Assembly (NCBI RefSeq): GCF_000004075.3
Contig: NC_026655.2
Location: forward strand, 26,335,489 to 26,399,488
Reading direction: 5' to 3'
From: Cucumis sativus
Lineage: Eukaryota > Streptophyta > Magnoliopsida > Cucurbitales > Cucurbitaceae
Length of the DNA: 64,000 nucleotides
The notes beneath the pieces were generated by a model, which was not told the DNA's origin, searched no databases, and saw only the letters and a list, made by a program, of their open reading frames with translations. Positions 27,285 to 40,600 of this stretch are shown here, piece after piece. Position numbers and translations under genes: made by a program. Each line of letters starts with the position of its first letter. The first letter of the stretch is position 1.

Positions 27285-30200
27285 TCACTCATCCACAGCC
27301 GGTGGCACAGAATCAGCCTACAAACATTTCCACATTAATCAATATAAACTTCCAACTATTCCATTTTAGCTTAAAGATTTTCTTAAGATGTGTTCACTTA
27401 CCAGCTTGCGGTACTTGAGGGCGTAAAACATTTCCAGATAACGGCGGCTCTCGAGGCGGTCGAGGTTGGATACATGCTTCCAGAATCCGTAAACTCCAGT
27501 TAGTGTTAGCAGCCTCTCCGAATAGATCTGCCATGTGTACCTGCATTTGTACAGTTGATGAACATTGTAAGAATTTCATAAGATCAAGTAATTGAAGATT
27601 GATTCAGGTGGAAGTTTCAAGTGATTACTTCTCGTAAATACGCTTGAGGCCTGCTTGGGAGATTTCATCCCAATGTGTTGGGTCTTCCTTGCTCTTCTCG
27701 AAGAAGTCGACAAGGATTTCAGCAGCACGGTCACCACGGTATGGATCGATGTGGAAGCCAGATTTGCCGTCGACGATAATCTCTGCAGGGCCTCCATTGC
27801 AAGTGGCAAAGGTAGGCAATCCACAGGTCATGGCCTCCACAACTGTCAAACCAAAAGCTTCGTATACGGCAGGCTGCACGAAAGCTCCCTTTGTGTCTGC
27901 GATGTATCGGTAGAGTTCACCATTTCTTACTCGGTTCATCTGTGCAGAAATCCATCTAAATTGGCCATTCAGGTTGTAGGTCTTTATTAGGTTATACATC
28001 TTTTCCATCTCAGCCTTCTCTTCATTGTCCTTGGACTCCTTCCTCCGGTCTCCAGCCACAACCACTAGGTTAACTAACTCCCTAAGACGATCGTTTTTGC
28101 CGTACCACTCGACAAGTCCAGTTATGTTCTTAACACGATCCAATCTCGCCATTGTGAATATGATTGGCTTGGACCGATCTTTCAATACACACAAGTGTTC
28201 CTCATTCTCAACTTCACTATAAAGAAGCTCCTCAATTTCAGGGTGGAAGGCAGTTAGCCTTTTCTCGGTCTCTGTGTAGGGAAAGTAGATGCTCATGTCT
28301 GCTCCAGGTGAAACTATGTTGAACTTGGGATCAAATACATTGATTCCATGGACCACCCGGTAGAGCCCCGGAAGAGTGAAAGCTGTGTGACTCTCGTATT
28401 GTCCAACTGTATCTTTGCTGAGAACCAAAAGAATTTACGTGTAAGATAACAAACACAAACCATCCACATATGATTACCATGAAAAACAAGCTAAAACGTC
28501 TTACCTGCCGGCAATCTCTTGGAAGGTACTCGTGATAATGAAATCGGTATGGTTCATGGCAATAAGATCGGCTGTGAATTGGCTTGAGAAGTGATACTTA
28601 TCATCAAATGTCTTCCAATAAATATCTGAATCAGGATATTTGGTTTTTTCCAAGGCGTGAGCGATAGTACACTGCAGAAGAAAAAAGAGACAAACAAACA
28701 AGATCATGAGCCTTTACCAAAAACATCATGAAAAAATGAGACTACAGATATGTCACAAACCTGTGTAACTCCCAGTTTGTGTGCCAGTAATGATGCAACA
28801 ATATTACCGTCGCTGTAGTTTCCAATGATCAGGTCTGGCTTTCCCTGCAACTCTTTGGTAAGTTCCTGTGCAACATCCTGACAAAAACAAGGACAGTTTA
28901 CTTCAGTATACAATCGATGAGGCGTGCACAAGGGATATCCAATAAATGACAACAGGAGCGACGGATCACCTCAGTGTAAGTCTCTAGGTAAGGCCAGACT
29001 TCAAATCTTGAGATCCACTTTCGGACTATTCCTTTCTCATTTCTGAATGGAACTCGAAGAATGTGAGAGTGTTCTGTCCCAAATACTTTTTCGAGACGCT
29101 GGGTGCAGGTGGTTCCTACTGCATCTGGAAGGAGTCTGGTGATCTGGTTATGAACAGAAACAAAAACAAACTTTCAAACATCGGATCGACAGCAAGATAT
29201 TTATTGTGGGAAAAAAACGAAATCTTGACATTACAATGAGAATTCGAGGAGTTATGTCCAATCCCTGCTGCTTTATACGTTGAAGCATCTCATGCTCCAA
29301 AGCACGAACTTGATCCAAGATGTAAACCACCTTCATCAAAGGAGATAAACAAACACGTCAATTTAGATCAACAAAGAATAGACAACATTTTCCCTTTGTC
29401 TGAACAAAGCTAACCTGGCCACCGGTGTCAGGGTAACCCAAGACATTATCTTGTGCGAAGTAACCGTGGGGTGAAAGGATGACAACATTAAAGACCATGG
29501 GGATTCTACCAAGGAATTTCTCGAAGGTGCAAGGATCGGGGGCCTCAAGGAGATCCAAAAGAAGTTGGATCATTTCGAGAACACGCTCGGCAGTGTCACC
29601 CCACCCTCTCTCTAGGCCAATCTCCTGGAACTTGTTTGCAAACTCGGAGTAGGGTGTTTCGGGTGCAAGTGTTACAAGATACTCTTCCGCCTTCCTTAGC
29701 ACATGTTGGAAGGCATCCAGAGTCTGAATTCTATCATTCAACATCATTGTCTGCATTAAAACACACACACATACCCATGTCATTGCTGGAAATAGTTTAA
29801 GGCTGAATCAATAGATAAAGAATGTGAAGTGAATTACCTTTCCCTTGTAGCAGTGAACTCTAAGGAAGTCCAGCAATGGCTGCATGCTCTCTTTACCATG
29901 GAATAGCTTTGCAGAGAGATGACGGTTGAGGAACTCAACACCATTGCCAATGGATTTAGAGAGAGTGGGCCGAGGAAAGGAAGCATTAAATGGCTCAAAA
30001 TCAAGCTCAAGAACAAAGTTGCCGTTCGAACTGGCATTACAATGGTCAAAAAGTGATAAGATATCAGAACCCAACCAGCTTTTTTGCAACCCAAAAGAAC
30101 ATAAACTTTTGTTAACTTTACCTTCCATCTACAAGTTCTTCTTTGAAGCGCAAATATTCAGAAGCTTGAAGCTCTTCGACAACCAGTGCGTGGACATTGA

Positions 30201-30739
30201 CTTTAATGTATTCCCAAACACCTGGCCTTGGACGGACAGCAAGAGCAACCCATGGGGGCAAAACTATGGATTCCTGCACCATGCAACAAAATTCAAACTT
30301 GGGAAGATAACACAGAGGTGAAGTTTCACATCACTGCAGAAAAAAGTAAAGCTTAATATAGTTTCAAAAGAGATTATTCTTATCACCTGAGTTGATCTCA
30401 GGACTTCCCCAAATGCCCCATCAGCTAGTTTCCTTCGGTTCTCTTCAGGAATTGTTTCAAACTCAGCGATCAGTTCATGATGTTGCAGGATGCCTTTTCC
30501 TTTTGCTTCAATCCTAAAAACAAATCAAAGTTATTTAGTGTTCAATGATCTTAACTCTCTAGTTTTATCTGCCATTTTAACACTTGGCAGACCATGATCC
30601 AGAAAAAATATATATAAAAGCAGAGGATCTAAATAAAATACTTTGAGAGGAGACCAAGGATTTCGTTTCTTTGAGCAATTAAAGTTTCATCCAAGCGCTC
30701 CCGGAGGCTATGAATACGGTTGAGAACTCGTTCTGCCAT
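27285..30739 (-). CDS. SUS: Sucrose synthase (UDP-glucose:fructose glucosyltransferase)
   Basis: Twelve coding exons on the minus strand: 30739-30642, 30513-30387, 30273-30122, 30030-29838, 29750-29415, 29330-29235, 29143-28970, 28877-28761, 28671-28505, 28417-27629, 27540-27402 and 27317-27285. All introns are GT-AG and the joined frame is 806 aa, the usual length of dicot SUS1-type enzymes. The enzyme reversibly splits sucrose with UDP into UDP-glucose and fructose, feeding cellulose, callose and starch synthesis in sink tissue. The N-terminal phosphorylation site RIHS11LRERL is conserved. The C-terminal GT-B half shows MARLDRVKN (R578, K583 by my count) and the E-X7-E motif from E673 to E681. 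The start is the ATG after a CCATGG context, with [11 protein letters not shown] typical of the family. The C-terminus PPAVDE sits on its own tiny last exon. No breaks or missing residues were seen. Which SUS isoform it is cannot be fixed from one locus. Confidence 0.97.
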
Positions 30740-31935
30740 GGCTATCTTCTTGGAGGGTGCACAGAGTTTTCAGAAAAATCTTAGTTAGCTTCAGCTGCAA
30801 GAGAGTATATTAAAATATGTAAACAATCCGTCCATTTTATCCAAATCAAACTTTACCCAAAAATGCAATTGGATTAATTACACAAACTAATTGTCAAAAC
30901 ATCTACAACTAATATCTGGATTAAAAATTCCTAAAACCACCCAACTGGACCCTACCAAACACTGACAAAATTTTCAAAATTTGTGTCTTGATTTAGCAGG
31001 AAGGCAAATGGAAGAGAGAGTTCCACAGTCTTAAATTGGAAATACAGAAATGAGAATAAAATCACTAAAGGACCATGGAAGCTCAGACACTGTTTTGAAA
31101 AGTTGCATGCTCTGTTTATACTTTTTCTCCCTCCTCCTTTACACACAATTGAAAAGTCAATAATCTGGACCAACCCATATTTTAGAATTCCAAATCAGAA
31201 AAAAGAAGGTAGAAAATGGACAAAACATTTCAAGTCATCACTGTGCATGACATTAATGGGGAGAAAACGGAGATAAGAAAGACAAAGAGATCAAACTATT
31301 TGACCGTATGGAACAAATCCCAGTTTGAATTCTCCTCTCTATTGAATAAAATTAGATGATGATCTATGTTTGGTAAAGTAGATTTGAAAATGGGAACAAT
31401 TGTCAAACGTTTCAAAACAGAGCAAGAAGAACAAGAGAAACACATGGAGCTCACAAATTACAAGTGGAATGAGACACAATAAATACAAGGAGAGACAGAG
31501 GAAGCATTTGTCAATCTCTTTAAAGTCTACAAAACTTTTAACATCTGACCCACAAAAATTAGAGTGATTAAGCAAAATCATCATCAGGGTATGCAAAGTT
31601 AACACTCACTCATCATCTACATTTGAACGTAGATTAAATACAAAGAATTAACTTCTAACCCACAAAAATTAGAGTGAGTATCAGCAAAATCATCATCAGG
31701 GTATGCTAGATTAACATCCAATCATCACCCACATTTGAACATAGATTAAATACAAAGAATCAAACAAGAGAAATAAAAACTGGGATCGACTACAAAAAAA
31801 AGCCCTGGGATCATTCTCGATTGGAAAATGGGGGAAAAAGAGGATCGTATGGAGAATGGATGAAAAGGAAAAAAGAGGGGAAAGAGAGTGGACGGACCTT
31901 AGGAGGAAATGTATAGGGGGAATGAAGAATGGAAT
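30740..31935 (-). other. Sucrose synthase 5' leader with probable leader intron
   Basis: Just upstream of the ATG, TTGCAG/CTGAAG (AG at 30796-30795) is a good 3' splice site, giving a 55-nt leader segment (30794-30740). The matching donor may be AAG/GTCCGT at 31897, which is not a strong consensus, so the intron of about 1.1 kb is proposed with moderate confidence. Introns in the leader are common in plant sucrose synthase genes. The intron holds a 110-bp tandem duplication (listed separately). Confidence 0.5.
31538..31760. repeat. Tandem duplication of about 110 bp in the sucrose synthase leader intron
   Basis: Two head-to-tail copies, 31538-31647 and 31648-31760, share cacaaaaattagagtga, tcatcagggtatgc, acatttgaac and agattaaatacaaagaat at a constant offset of 110-112 bp, with a few substitutions and a 2-bp indel. 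The high identity means the duplication is fairly recent. Confidence 0.85.
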
Positions 31936-31962
31936 GATGAGAAGAGAGGAAGAGGAGAGGGA

Positions 31963-31969
31963 ATTTATA
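31963..31969 (-). promoter_or_regulatory. Candidate TATA box of sucrose synthase
   Basis: TATAAAT on the minus strand, followed downstream by a long CT-rich tract, as often seen at plant start sites. A start at about 31930 would leave a first non-coding exon of some 35 nt before the proposed donor at 31897. Confidence 0.5.
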
Positions 31970-32323
31970 TTGAGAATGGAAGAAAGAGTTTGGGGATTGT
32001 TGCTGAATGATGATGATCACCATGGATGCGGTGGGTAAAGGAAATGGGTGCTTGAATTTCCGTGAAAATGCTATTATTACTGCCATTACCTTCCTGTGGT
32101 TTTCTTCTTCCTGTCGCAAAACCGCTTTTGTTCTTCCTACATTCTTTATTTCCACTCTCCTCTTCTTCCTCTTGTCATCTAGCTTTGGATATATTTTTTT
32201 TTTAGAATCCAACTTCTGATATCGAAATTAATTATTTAGGCTTTGTTTACTCTCGTTCATCTTAAATTTTCAGGTTAATGAAATAATGTTAGTTGTTCTA
32301 GTCAAAATTTATTAATAAACAAG

Positions 32324-32388
32324 TTAAATGTTTATATCGTCCATTCAAATTTTAGTTAAATGTTTATATCGTCTATTGAAATTTTAGT
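32324..32388. repeat. 32-bp tandem duplication upstream of sucrose synthase
   Basis: Two adjacent copies of a unit starting ttaaatgtttatatcgtc, offset 32 bp, with a few mismatches (CCATTCAAA versus CTATTGAAA). It lies about 0.4 kb upstream of the proposed TATA box. Confidence 0.8.
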
Positions 32389-34137
32389 CGATGTAAAATT
32401 AAGACCATCCTTACAATAATATTCTCGTACACGACCTTCTTTCTCCCTCTAATCGCATTCAATTAATTCAATAAGCAATCTTACATATTAGGATTTTCCT
32501 TTTATATCAATCTTCTCTGTGTTTGCACTCGAAAGTATCTCTCTTACGTCTGTTGCTCTAAACTTTCAATCAAATCGATCACAAATTCTTGGTCTCTGTC
32601 ATTTGGTTCCACTTCGATTGACATATCAAGTTAGAATTTCCTAGAAGAAGATAATTTAAAGTGTCATCGAGTTTGAGCACAAAACCATGAAAGTGCCACC
32701 TGAGTTGATAATTTAAAGTACGTTGATCAAGCTTTCGGAAGAACAGAATACGCGATCAAACATTTATTATTAACTACACCGAGCAGAGGACTAATTTTCT
32801 TCTCGACGTCTTCTTTTCCGTTTACTAATTCGAATCTTATTAGCTAGTTGACAATCTTGAAAATTCATTAATTTCAACCTATCTCAGATTCACTGTCGTA
32901 CGATGAAACTCATTAATGATGTTGATAACGTTTTAAGAGAATATATAGTATAGATACGTTATTTTAAATAACTTTTTCTTCCTAATAAAATGACAGTGCA
33001 TTTCTTGAAAAATGGGTTTTGAAGAAAATAAAAGAATAGAGTAAGAGAGATTTAATAGTAAAAAAAAAAAAGGGAAAGATGTTATCTAAACAATGTGTTG
33101 AATAGAATAAAATGAAAAAGAGCATTGGTTTGGGGTTTAGTAGGTGGGACTCTCTAATATAGTATTGTACGTTAAAGTGAGTGGTTTTTTGGCCCGAGTT
33201 TCGTCAACCGGAAAACCTGTTAGCGCCCGCCACGTTCCCACCTAAAACCGCCTTTTCCTTTCTACCACTTTTATTATTATTATTTCTTTTTCATATATTG
33301 ATTTCAAATTAAACTTGCCATCTATAGTATTATATATAGTGCAATACTTTTAATTCAAGATAAACTCATTTTGGTTAATCACACTCCAAATTTTCAAATA
33401 CATGAAAATTACTAAATTCTTTATCAATCACATTAGTAGAAACCATAATTAGTATAAATTTAAAATTTTATCATTTTTAAAAATATTTTCAATAATTTTA
33501 TTATTTATTCTAAAATTTTAAATTATATTTATAATCATAATTTTAAAATTTTAAAAAACATTGTTTAGGGTTTATTTATTGTATTATGTGTTGTTTGAAA
33601 TGTCTTTCAATTTAGTTTTATAAAAATTGGTATGTATAGACAATAAATAAAATTATTTATAAACTATAGTGAAAAAAACTTAAATTGACCAAAAAGTTTG
33701 ATTGATTTTGCTATTTTTAAAAATGTCTCTTTAATTTTTGTAAGTATTTTAGCTAAAATTACCCGTTTGATCTCTATAACTTTGAAGAAAAAAAAAGGAC
33801 AATTATAGTTTAATAATACCTCAACAAAAGCTTGTTAAGTTCTTATAATTCAAATAATTCACTCTCAATATCGACCAAATGTATGGTTTAGCTTTTCTTT
33901 TAGCAATTTGCAAAATCCACTTATAAGCATCAATTACACCATGGTACTTTTCTTAACCATCATTGAACCCTCTAAACGTTGAAATGTGCTAAAATTGGCT
34001 TACAAGTTTACAATTGAACCCACCAATGATAAATATTGAAACAAAAAATTTATATAATAGATACAATTTATAGAATTGGTTAAGTTTAAGAGTCGAATTT
34101 GAAGATTTTGATAAGTTTAAATTTTTTGTTACCGAAG

Positions 34138-34293
34138 TTAAAATTTGGAGAGAGAAATGCAATTTAATGCACCTGACCGGCCACCAAAGACGGTGGTTTC
34201 GTCGGGAACTGCAAGCCAATCAAACTCCTCGATTTTCCGGTAACTGACGTGGCATCCTAGATTTGGGAAAAAGTTATGAAATTGATGAATCAT
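34138..34293 (-). other. Coding-like 51-codon ORF, possible orphan exon or gene relic
   Basis: On the minus strand an ATG at 34293 opens a 51-codon frame ending at TAA (34140-34138). The middle section (KIEEFDWLAVPDETTVFGG) has balanced, coding-like amino acid use, unlike the K/N/I/F-rich junk frames around it, and sits in a pocket that is clearly richer in G and C. A possible donor, CAG/GTGCAT at 34172, lies inside the frame after GGRS. I recognise no family and found no partner exon, so it may be a relic, an orphan first exon or chance. Confidence 0.25.
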
Positions 34294-35075
34294 TTTGCTC
34301 CCTCTTCTTTGCTTTGCACACTCAGCATATGTGGGTCCATTTCTATCTTTTGTTCATGAAAAGTATTTCATTATTGCTTTTATTCTAATCAAATATTGCG
34401 ATTTCGAATTCATTTGTTTTTTAAATGTATATATGAATATTCAAATTATATACTCAATTAACATTTTATTGATTAATTATATGTCGTTCTCACACATTAC
34501 AAATTCTTTTTGGAAATCCTTTTTGGAAAGATTAAGATGTAATTAATTTGAGGTGCTTTTTTCAAAATAATGAAATAAAATAAATAACTTGAGACGTGGG
34601 GCCTCGGAACGAAAGTTTGAAAAATGGAGGGATTAAAAAAACATATCTTTAGCGATGATGGATTAATTAGTCATTTGTTGCTTTTTATAATAATTTCCTT
34701 TTTAATTAAGTACTTATTCACATTTTTTTTAATAATGATAATAATGTTGTGAAAAGAGGGTTCAATCAAAATGTAGAAATTATAATAATATAATATAATA
34801 TAATATAAATAAATAGTAAGAAAATTAAATATTTATAAACCATAAATGTATTAGACTACCTGACAAGTAAGAGGTGGATTACATGACCACTAAAAGACCA
34901 TGGTTGCCTGTGAACATTAATCGATATAAAGTTTTCTTGACATCTGCTACGACTAATAAACACACAATAATGAACATTTATATACATATTAATATTATTT
35001 ATAATAAATAATAAATACTTCCAATTTTCATAGTTTTTATAACCTAACCTTAACTTTTAAAATATTTTTGTTTTA

Positions 35076-35230
35076 TAATATATATAAATTAAACTAAAAT
35101 ATTTACAAAATATAACAAAAGTAACATCGATTACGTATCCTATCAGGATAGACTAATTGGTTTAGGACGATTTATCACGAACAAAATTGTAATTTTTTGT
35201 TATTTTTATATATTTTTTCATAAGCCTTTT
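35076..35230 (+). repeat. MITE-like family copy (partial)
   Basis: It begins with aaattaaactaaaatattta and continues with caaaatataacaaaagtaac, matching the left-end motif of the copies at 14298 and 58990, followed by a TATCAGGATAGACTA palindrome-like core. The right end is not clear. Confidence 0.35.
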
Positions 35231-37439
35231 CATTTATTTCAAATAATTTCGAAAAAAATTTGGCAATTATAAAATGAAGTTAGCCACTTAGCTATATTAT
35301 TTTATAGGTCAAAGCACCTTCATCTTAAGCTATATTGTATTTTACCAAAAACAAATATTTCTAAATGATATTCACTTTGTATTTCAACCACACATTTCAT
35401 ATAATATTACACTCTTTTAATTCATTTATACAATATCCTTTAGTCGTTTATCATTTGTATATCACATTAATTATTCGTTTATCATTTTGATTCTAGTATC
35501 ACCCGTTTGAGGTTAATATCTATTAAATATTTTAAACTAATAATTATATTATTTTAATTTAAAATATTAAAAAATGAACAATCAATAATTTCATTATTTA
35601 TTGAGATTAAAATAGCATTAATTTATTAAAATGTGTGAAATATAGTTTTTTTTTTTACCTTGTTTATGGTTACCTCTTAATTAAAGATTGCTTAAATTAG
35701 TATTTTAATTCCTATATATTGGATTTGCTTCAATTTTCAATTATTTAATATGGTATTAAATTCGTCTACCATTACTAATTTATGGTTTATGTATTAAAAT
35801 TGTTGAAAATTTAACGACTAAAATGGAAAATAATGAAAAGATTTATGAGGGTGAGTTGTTAATGGGACATAGTTGGTCCAAAATCCAGTGGCTAACCCTG
35901 TGGTTTTGAGAGAATAACCCTAAATCTTTTTAATTGATTAAAAAGTAAGAATTAAACTTTATATTAATTAAAGTCAAAACAATATTGAATCATTTCAAAC
36001 TAATTTTCTTGAGCAACACGTTTGGTTTTTCATGGGATAATAATTAATAATAATCCTCACTTTCCCTCAATGCTGTGGGCTACAATTTTCCAATTTTCCA
36101 CTTCCTTTAGCGGCTCTTTGCACCATTCTACCCTCCTTATTATTTAATTTTCTTAACTACTAATTATATCTATCCGATCCAAGCCATCTCCAATACCTTG
36201 TCGTGTATTTATATTGTTTGTATTAAACTCTACCCGTTGTTATGTGAAAATTACCTCATAATTAGTCGTTCTTTATTTTCTAACTATGAATTTTTTTTCC
36301 ATTTTCTGTTTTAGAGTGATTATTGGAGTTGTATTTTATTTAATTTTCGAGGTTAGTATAGTCTCGAGGGAATTTATTTTAAATTTGTCATTTTTTTTTT
36401 TGTTAATTTCTCAATTGTTTTCTATTTATTCTTGAGGGAATTTTCCAACACATAGAACTTCACATGTCTCACACATCAATTCATCTTCACTATAGCTTAA
36501 TTATCTCAATACCATTGTGGGCAAAGATAATGGAATTTTCATATGTGACAAAAAAAAAAGAAACAGTTTCTTATATATGAACCTTTTAACATGAAAAACT
36601 CTCCTTTTTTTTCCAAGTGATAAAGGTAGAAGACTTGAATTATTTGTAAATATAAAAATAATATCATTATTATTTATCAACGATAGATTATAATTATATA
36701 CAAATAGACGTCTTTTGTTGTCTATTTACATATACATCAAAATTTCATTGTTTGTTTTGTTAGTCTTCTACTGCTCATACATAGCGATGATATTGGACAA
36801 CAAAATTGCTCAAACTTAAATATTATATTGTCATATATGTAAGTTTTCAAAAGGCAAAGAAAAGGCCCATTTGCTTTTTTTTTTTTTCTATTAAAAGAAG
36901 TATTGGTTATTTATATTTTAATTGCTTTTATCGTAGCAACGTGTACTTTTTGATGTGTACTCACACAAACAAAAATGAATAAATAAAATAAAATAAAATA
37001 CTTAATAATATATACTATTAATTTGAAAGACTAAATTAAATAAAACTTCCATGCTTTTACCAATTAAATCAAGCCAACAAATAGGGAGAAGACTAAGAGT
37101 AGATGAGCTGGAATAATTAATCAATAACAATATCAAGAAGACTCATGCTATCAAAAGGATGAGAGAAAAATGGATTGATATGTTGTTTGATAGAAAGACT
37201 CCAAGTGATGAATACTTGTATTTGATTTACCTATTTTATATGTTTGAATTTAAATTAAACCAGTTCTTAATCAAATTTAAGAGAGATTAATGCAAAGAAA
37301 ATTTAGTATTATTTGGTATAGTGCTCGATTAATTATCTAATTGATTTTATTTTAGGTATAGCTTTTTTATATATATTATATATAAAAATTGGAAAGAGTT
37401 TATCATATAGAATATAAAAATAGAAAAACAATTAGGTGA

Positions 37440-37690
37440 TTGCCATATATATTTTATGTTTGTGGCATTTCCAACAAAGCAGAAAATGGGAGAAACGGTG
37501 CGTTGGGATCGAGAAAATGGTGGAATAGAGGTGGGTCGGAGATTAAGGAAATAATACTTCCAAACGGTTCGTTTTACCGTAAAAAGGTTAGTCACGTGGT
37601 AAGTTTGGTGGTAACTCTTTTCCCTTACCACTGCCAGTGCATGTTCCCACAAAATCCAAATTCTAAATATAACAAAATAACAAAATAACA
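37440..37690. other. GC-richer pocket with a G-box, function unknown
   Basis: About 250 bp stand out from the surrounding AT-rich DNA. CACGTG lies at 37593-37598 within GTCACGTGGT, and there is a near-palindromic GGTTCGTTTTACCG string just before it. Open frames cross it on both strands (82 and 120 codons) but neither looks like a known protein. It could be a promoter, a remnant of a promoter, or an unannotated non-coding RNA start. Confidence 0.3.
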
Positions 37691-40600
37691 ACACAACCAA
37701 AAAAAACACTCTATTATTATTAGCTTAGTTAATTATAAAACTATTTTTTCATTTTTCATTTTGTAATTCTCTTCGATAATAACACTACACTAATATTCGA
37801 TAATTTTAAATAAATATCATGTAAAAAATGAAAAATGTCATCGCTAGTTGACACCACTTTTGAAAATATAACGAGGACGATGTTCAAATCCAATTTCTTT
37901 CCACAATCATATGCAAATATGAATAGCTTGCAATATTATAATTTATATACTTTTGTGGTGTGAAGAATGTTTTTTAATGAACACGTGCTTTTGTCTATCA
38001 ATTATAGCATTAATGAAGGTTTGTAGCTCGTTTTAGAAGTTTGTGGAAAGATCGAATGAGTAATCTATCTTTATTTATAAACGACAAGGCCACGATTTTA
38101 TGGTTAAGAAAATATCTTTAAATGATATCAACGGTTCAACTAATTTTATTGTGTTCTAATGATTTGATAAAAAAATAAAATATCTCAACTACGAACTATT
38201 CTGTCACCTCTTAATGTGATATCTTTTATTAGGTAATAGATTTATTAAAAGATATCACTCACGTCACGTAAGATGCAACCTACCATATAATAATTACCGT
38301 ATATTAATAACTTTTGGAAAATTACATTAGATGACAAAAAATATCGAAAAAACAACTTATAACACATTCTTTTACGTATTGTAAATTTGACAAATACGAT
38401 GATAATCAGACGGTAATAGATGATAATCTGCTTTTAAATTTTCTATTTTTACAATTTTGAAAATGTAAGTGACACGAACTCAATTATCATAATTTTCTTT
38501 TATTACTTTTGCAAACTTCCCCTAGTTTTTTTTTAAAATTTTAAAGTTATACAGCATCTATTTCAATTTTGGTTATTATAATTATTTCATCATTATAATA
38601 TTTTTATTATAAAGTTTATTCTATATTTTAATTTGGGATAGTTGCAAATATAACAACGAGATTTAAAATAACTAAGTATATAATAGCATTTTTAAAAAAT
38701 TGCAAAAAAAAAAAGATCGGTTAAAATCTATCAATGATAAGAGCTTATATTTATAATTTTTTAAAATGTTGATATACACTTCATTGCAATTCACAAAATT
38801 GCTACTCATTATAATTACCTCCTAATTTTAGTTATTATTCCCATTTTTCTAATCAAAATAAAAAACCTGTCATTACTACTTTTACAATAGAAAACATCAA
38901 AGGAATAATTTTTTAATATATAATTTAAATATAAATTAGCTCAATATTATATTCGGTCATAGGTTTTTTCTAACTCTCGGGTTAGAAATGAAAGGTTTGA
39001 ATCTTCTAACCCAACCGTTGTATTAAAACAATTATAAAAGTTTTAAATTGAACTTTATCTATCTAGATTGTTGATCTTTCATTATTACCCATTAAAAAAG
39101 TTCGGACCAATCAAAAGTAAGATAAGATAAGTTTAAATACTGATTTGATCGTCAAGACAACATAATTAATCTTTAAACGTGTTTGAAATGCTCAAATTCC
39201 CTTATCAACGATTGTATTAAAATAAAATATTATTTTAATCTCCACTTTTTTTACTTTTAAATTTTAAATTGCAGCACTCATTCAAATTTAAGTTAAAATT
39301 TGAGTATAGTTGGATGAAGTTGAAAGTTTAGAGTAAAAAATTAATGATAAATTTTGATATTTTAACAATTATAATCGGTGTTTTCTTTTATAAAAATATT
39401 TAGGCAAATAATTGGTAGAAAGATGTTTATGTTGAGTTCAACTTTAATGGGCCTGGGCCATCATCTTTCATGGGTTTACCATTTGGGCTCATAACCAATG
39501 CAAACTTGATCGGTACTATGCATGAACCTAAACTACTACCACCTTCATTTACTCATTTATAATCAAAGATTACCATTTTTTTAGTACAACCACACAATAT
39601 ATATAAAATCTAAGATATTGACAAATAATAAGGCAAGATAGAATTTTCCACGCATAATGGTCTTCGAGTTAAATTTTATAACGTTCAAGATAATGGGCAT
39701 GAGAAGCTATGGTATGAACAACGACTGTTAATAAAAAGAAAGCCTTGAATCGAGCAACCTTTATTTAAGTTTGTATTCAACTCTAGAGCATTTTTCCTAT
39801 GAAATTTTTTTTAGTGTAACTCTTATTCTACCAAATTAAAAATTATCATCCAATAATACATATATGAATGAAGAGTATGAAACTTAGGTTGGATCTAAGT
39901 ATTACTCTCTTCTCATATTTATCTCACAAAAGTGTAGGTGAGATGTCATTTATAGTGATTATAAGCCAACGGTCACATCAAAATCCTACTTCCTTTGTAG
40001 ATTAAAATATATTGTAGAGATTTGATTTGTTGAACAATATGAAAGTTTCAAATCATATTTACCCTAAAGAAAACTATAACTCAAACCTTGAGCTTCAAGG
40101 AGGTAAAACATTGTGAAAAGTATATGATTTGTTCTTTATTTTTTTGTTCTTTAACCATTCTAATTTGCAACCCAATCTAAATGAAGATGAAATATTAAAC
40201 TACAATAATACCCCTCCAAAGTTTAAAGAGACTTCAATACCATGCATTTTGATCTTAGGATAAATGTGTCATTCTAACAATACCAACTCTACTTCTATTA
40301 GGAAAACAACGAAACAAGTATATAAGTCCTAGTGAATTTTCCATATAGTTTTATGGAAGGATATGCACGAAGGTAGCACCCCATGAAATAATTAAATTTT
40401 CATTAACATCTTCATATTTTGATTGATATTTTTAAATTTTCACATGTTAAATATCCAGGTAAAAATTCAATTAACTTTTCTATTATAATAGTAAATTTAC
40501 AAAATATGATAATATAACTAATATCGTATAATAATAAATACGTTAACTAGTTTAAAAATCCTAAAACGTGCATTTGTTAATTTAAATATAGATTTATAAA

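Noticed and set aside
27644..27990. 89- and 111-codon plus-strand frames inside sucrose synthase
   Set aside because: They are antisense shadows of the large sucrose synthase exon 27629-28417, which has unequivocal family motifs.
31811..32212. 133-codon minus-strand frame over the sucrose synthase promoter
   Set aside because: It is proline/serine/phenylalanine-rich because of the CT-rich tract and overlaps the proposed TATA box and first leader exon.
37347..37709. 120-codon minus-strand frame at the 37.5 kb pocket
   Set aside because: The composition is junk-like outside the pocket and there is no domain or splice partner. I keep the pocket itself as a finding, not this frame as a gene.
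39620..40130. Possible LTR or TRIM retrotransposon remnant
   Set aside because: There are faint tRNA-primer-like and terminal-like strings, but I could not find paired long terminal repeats or any coding remnant.
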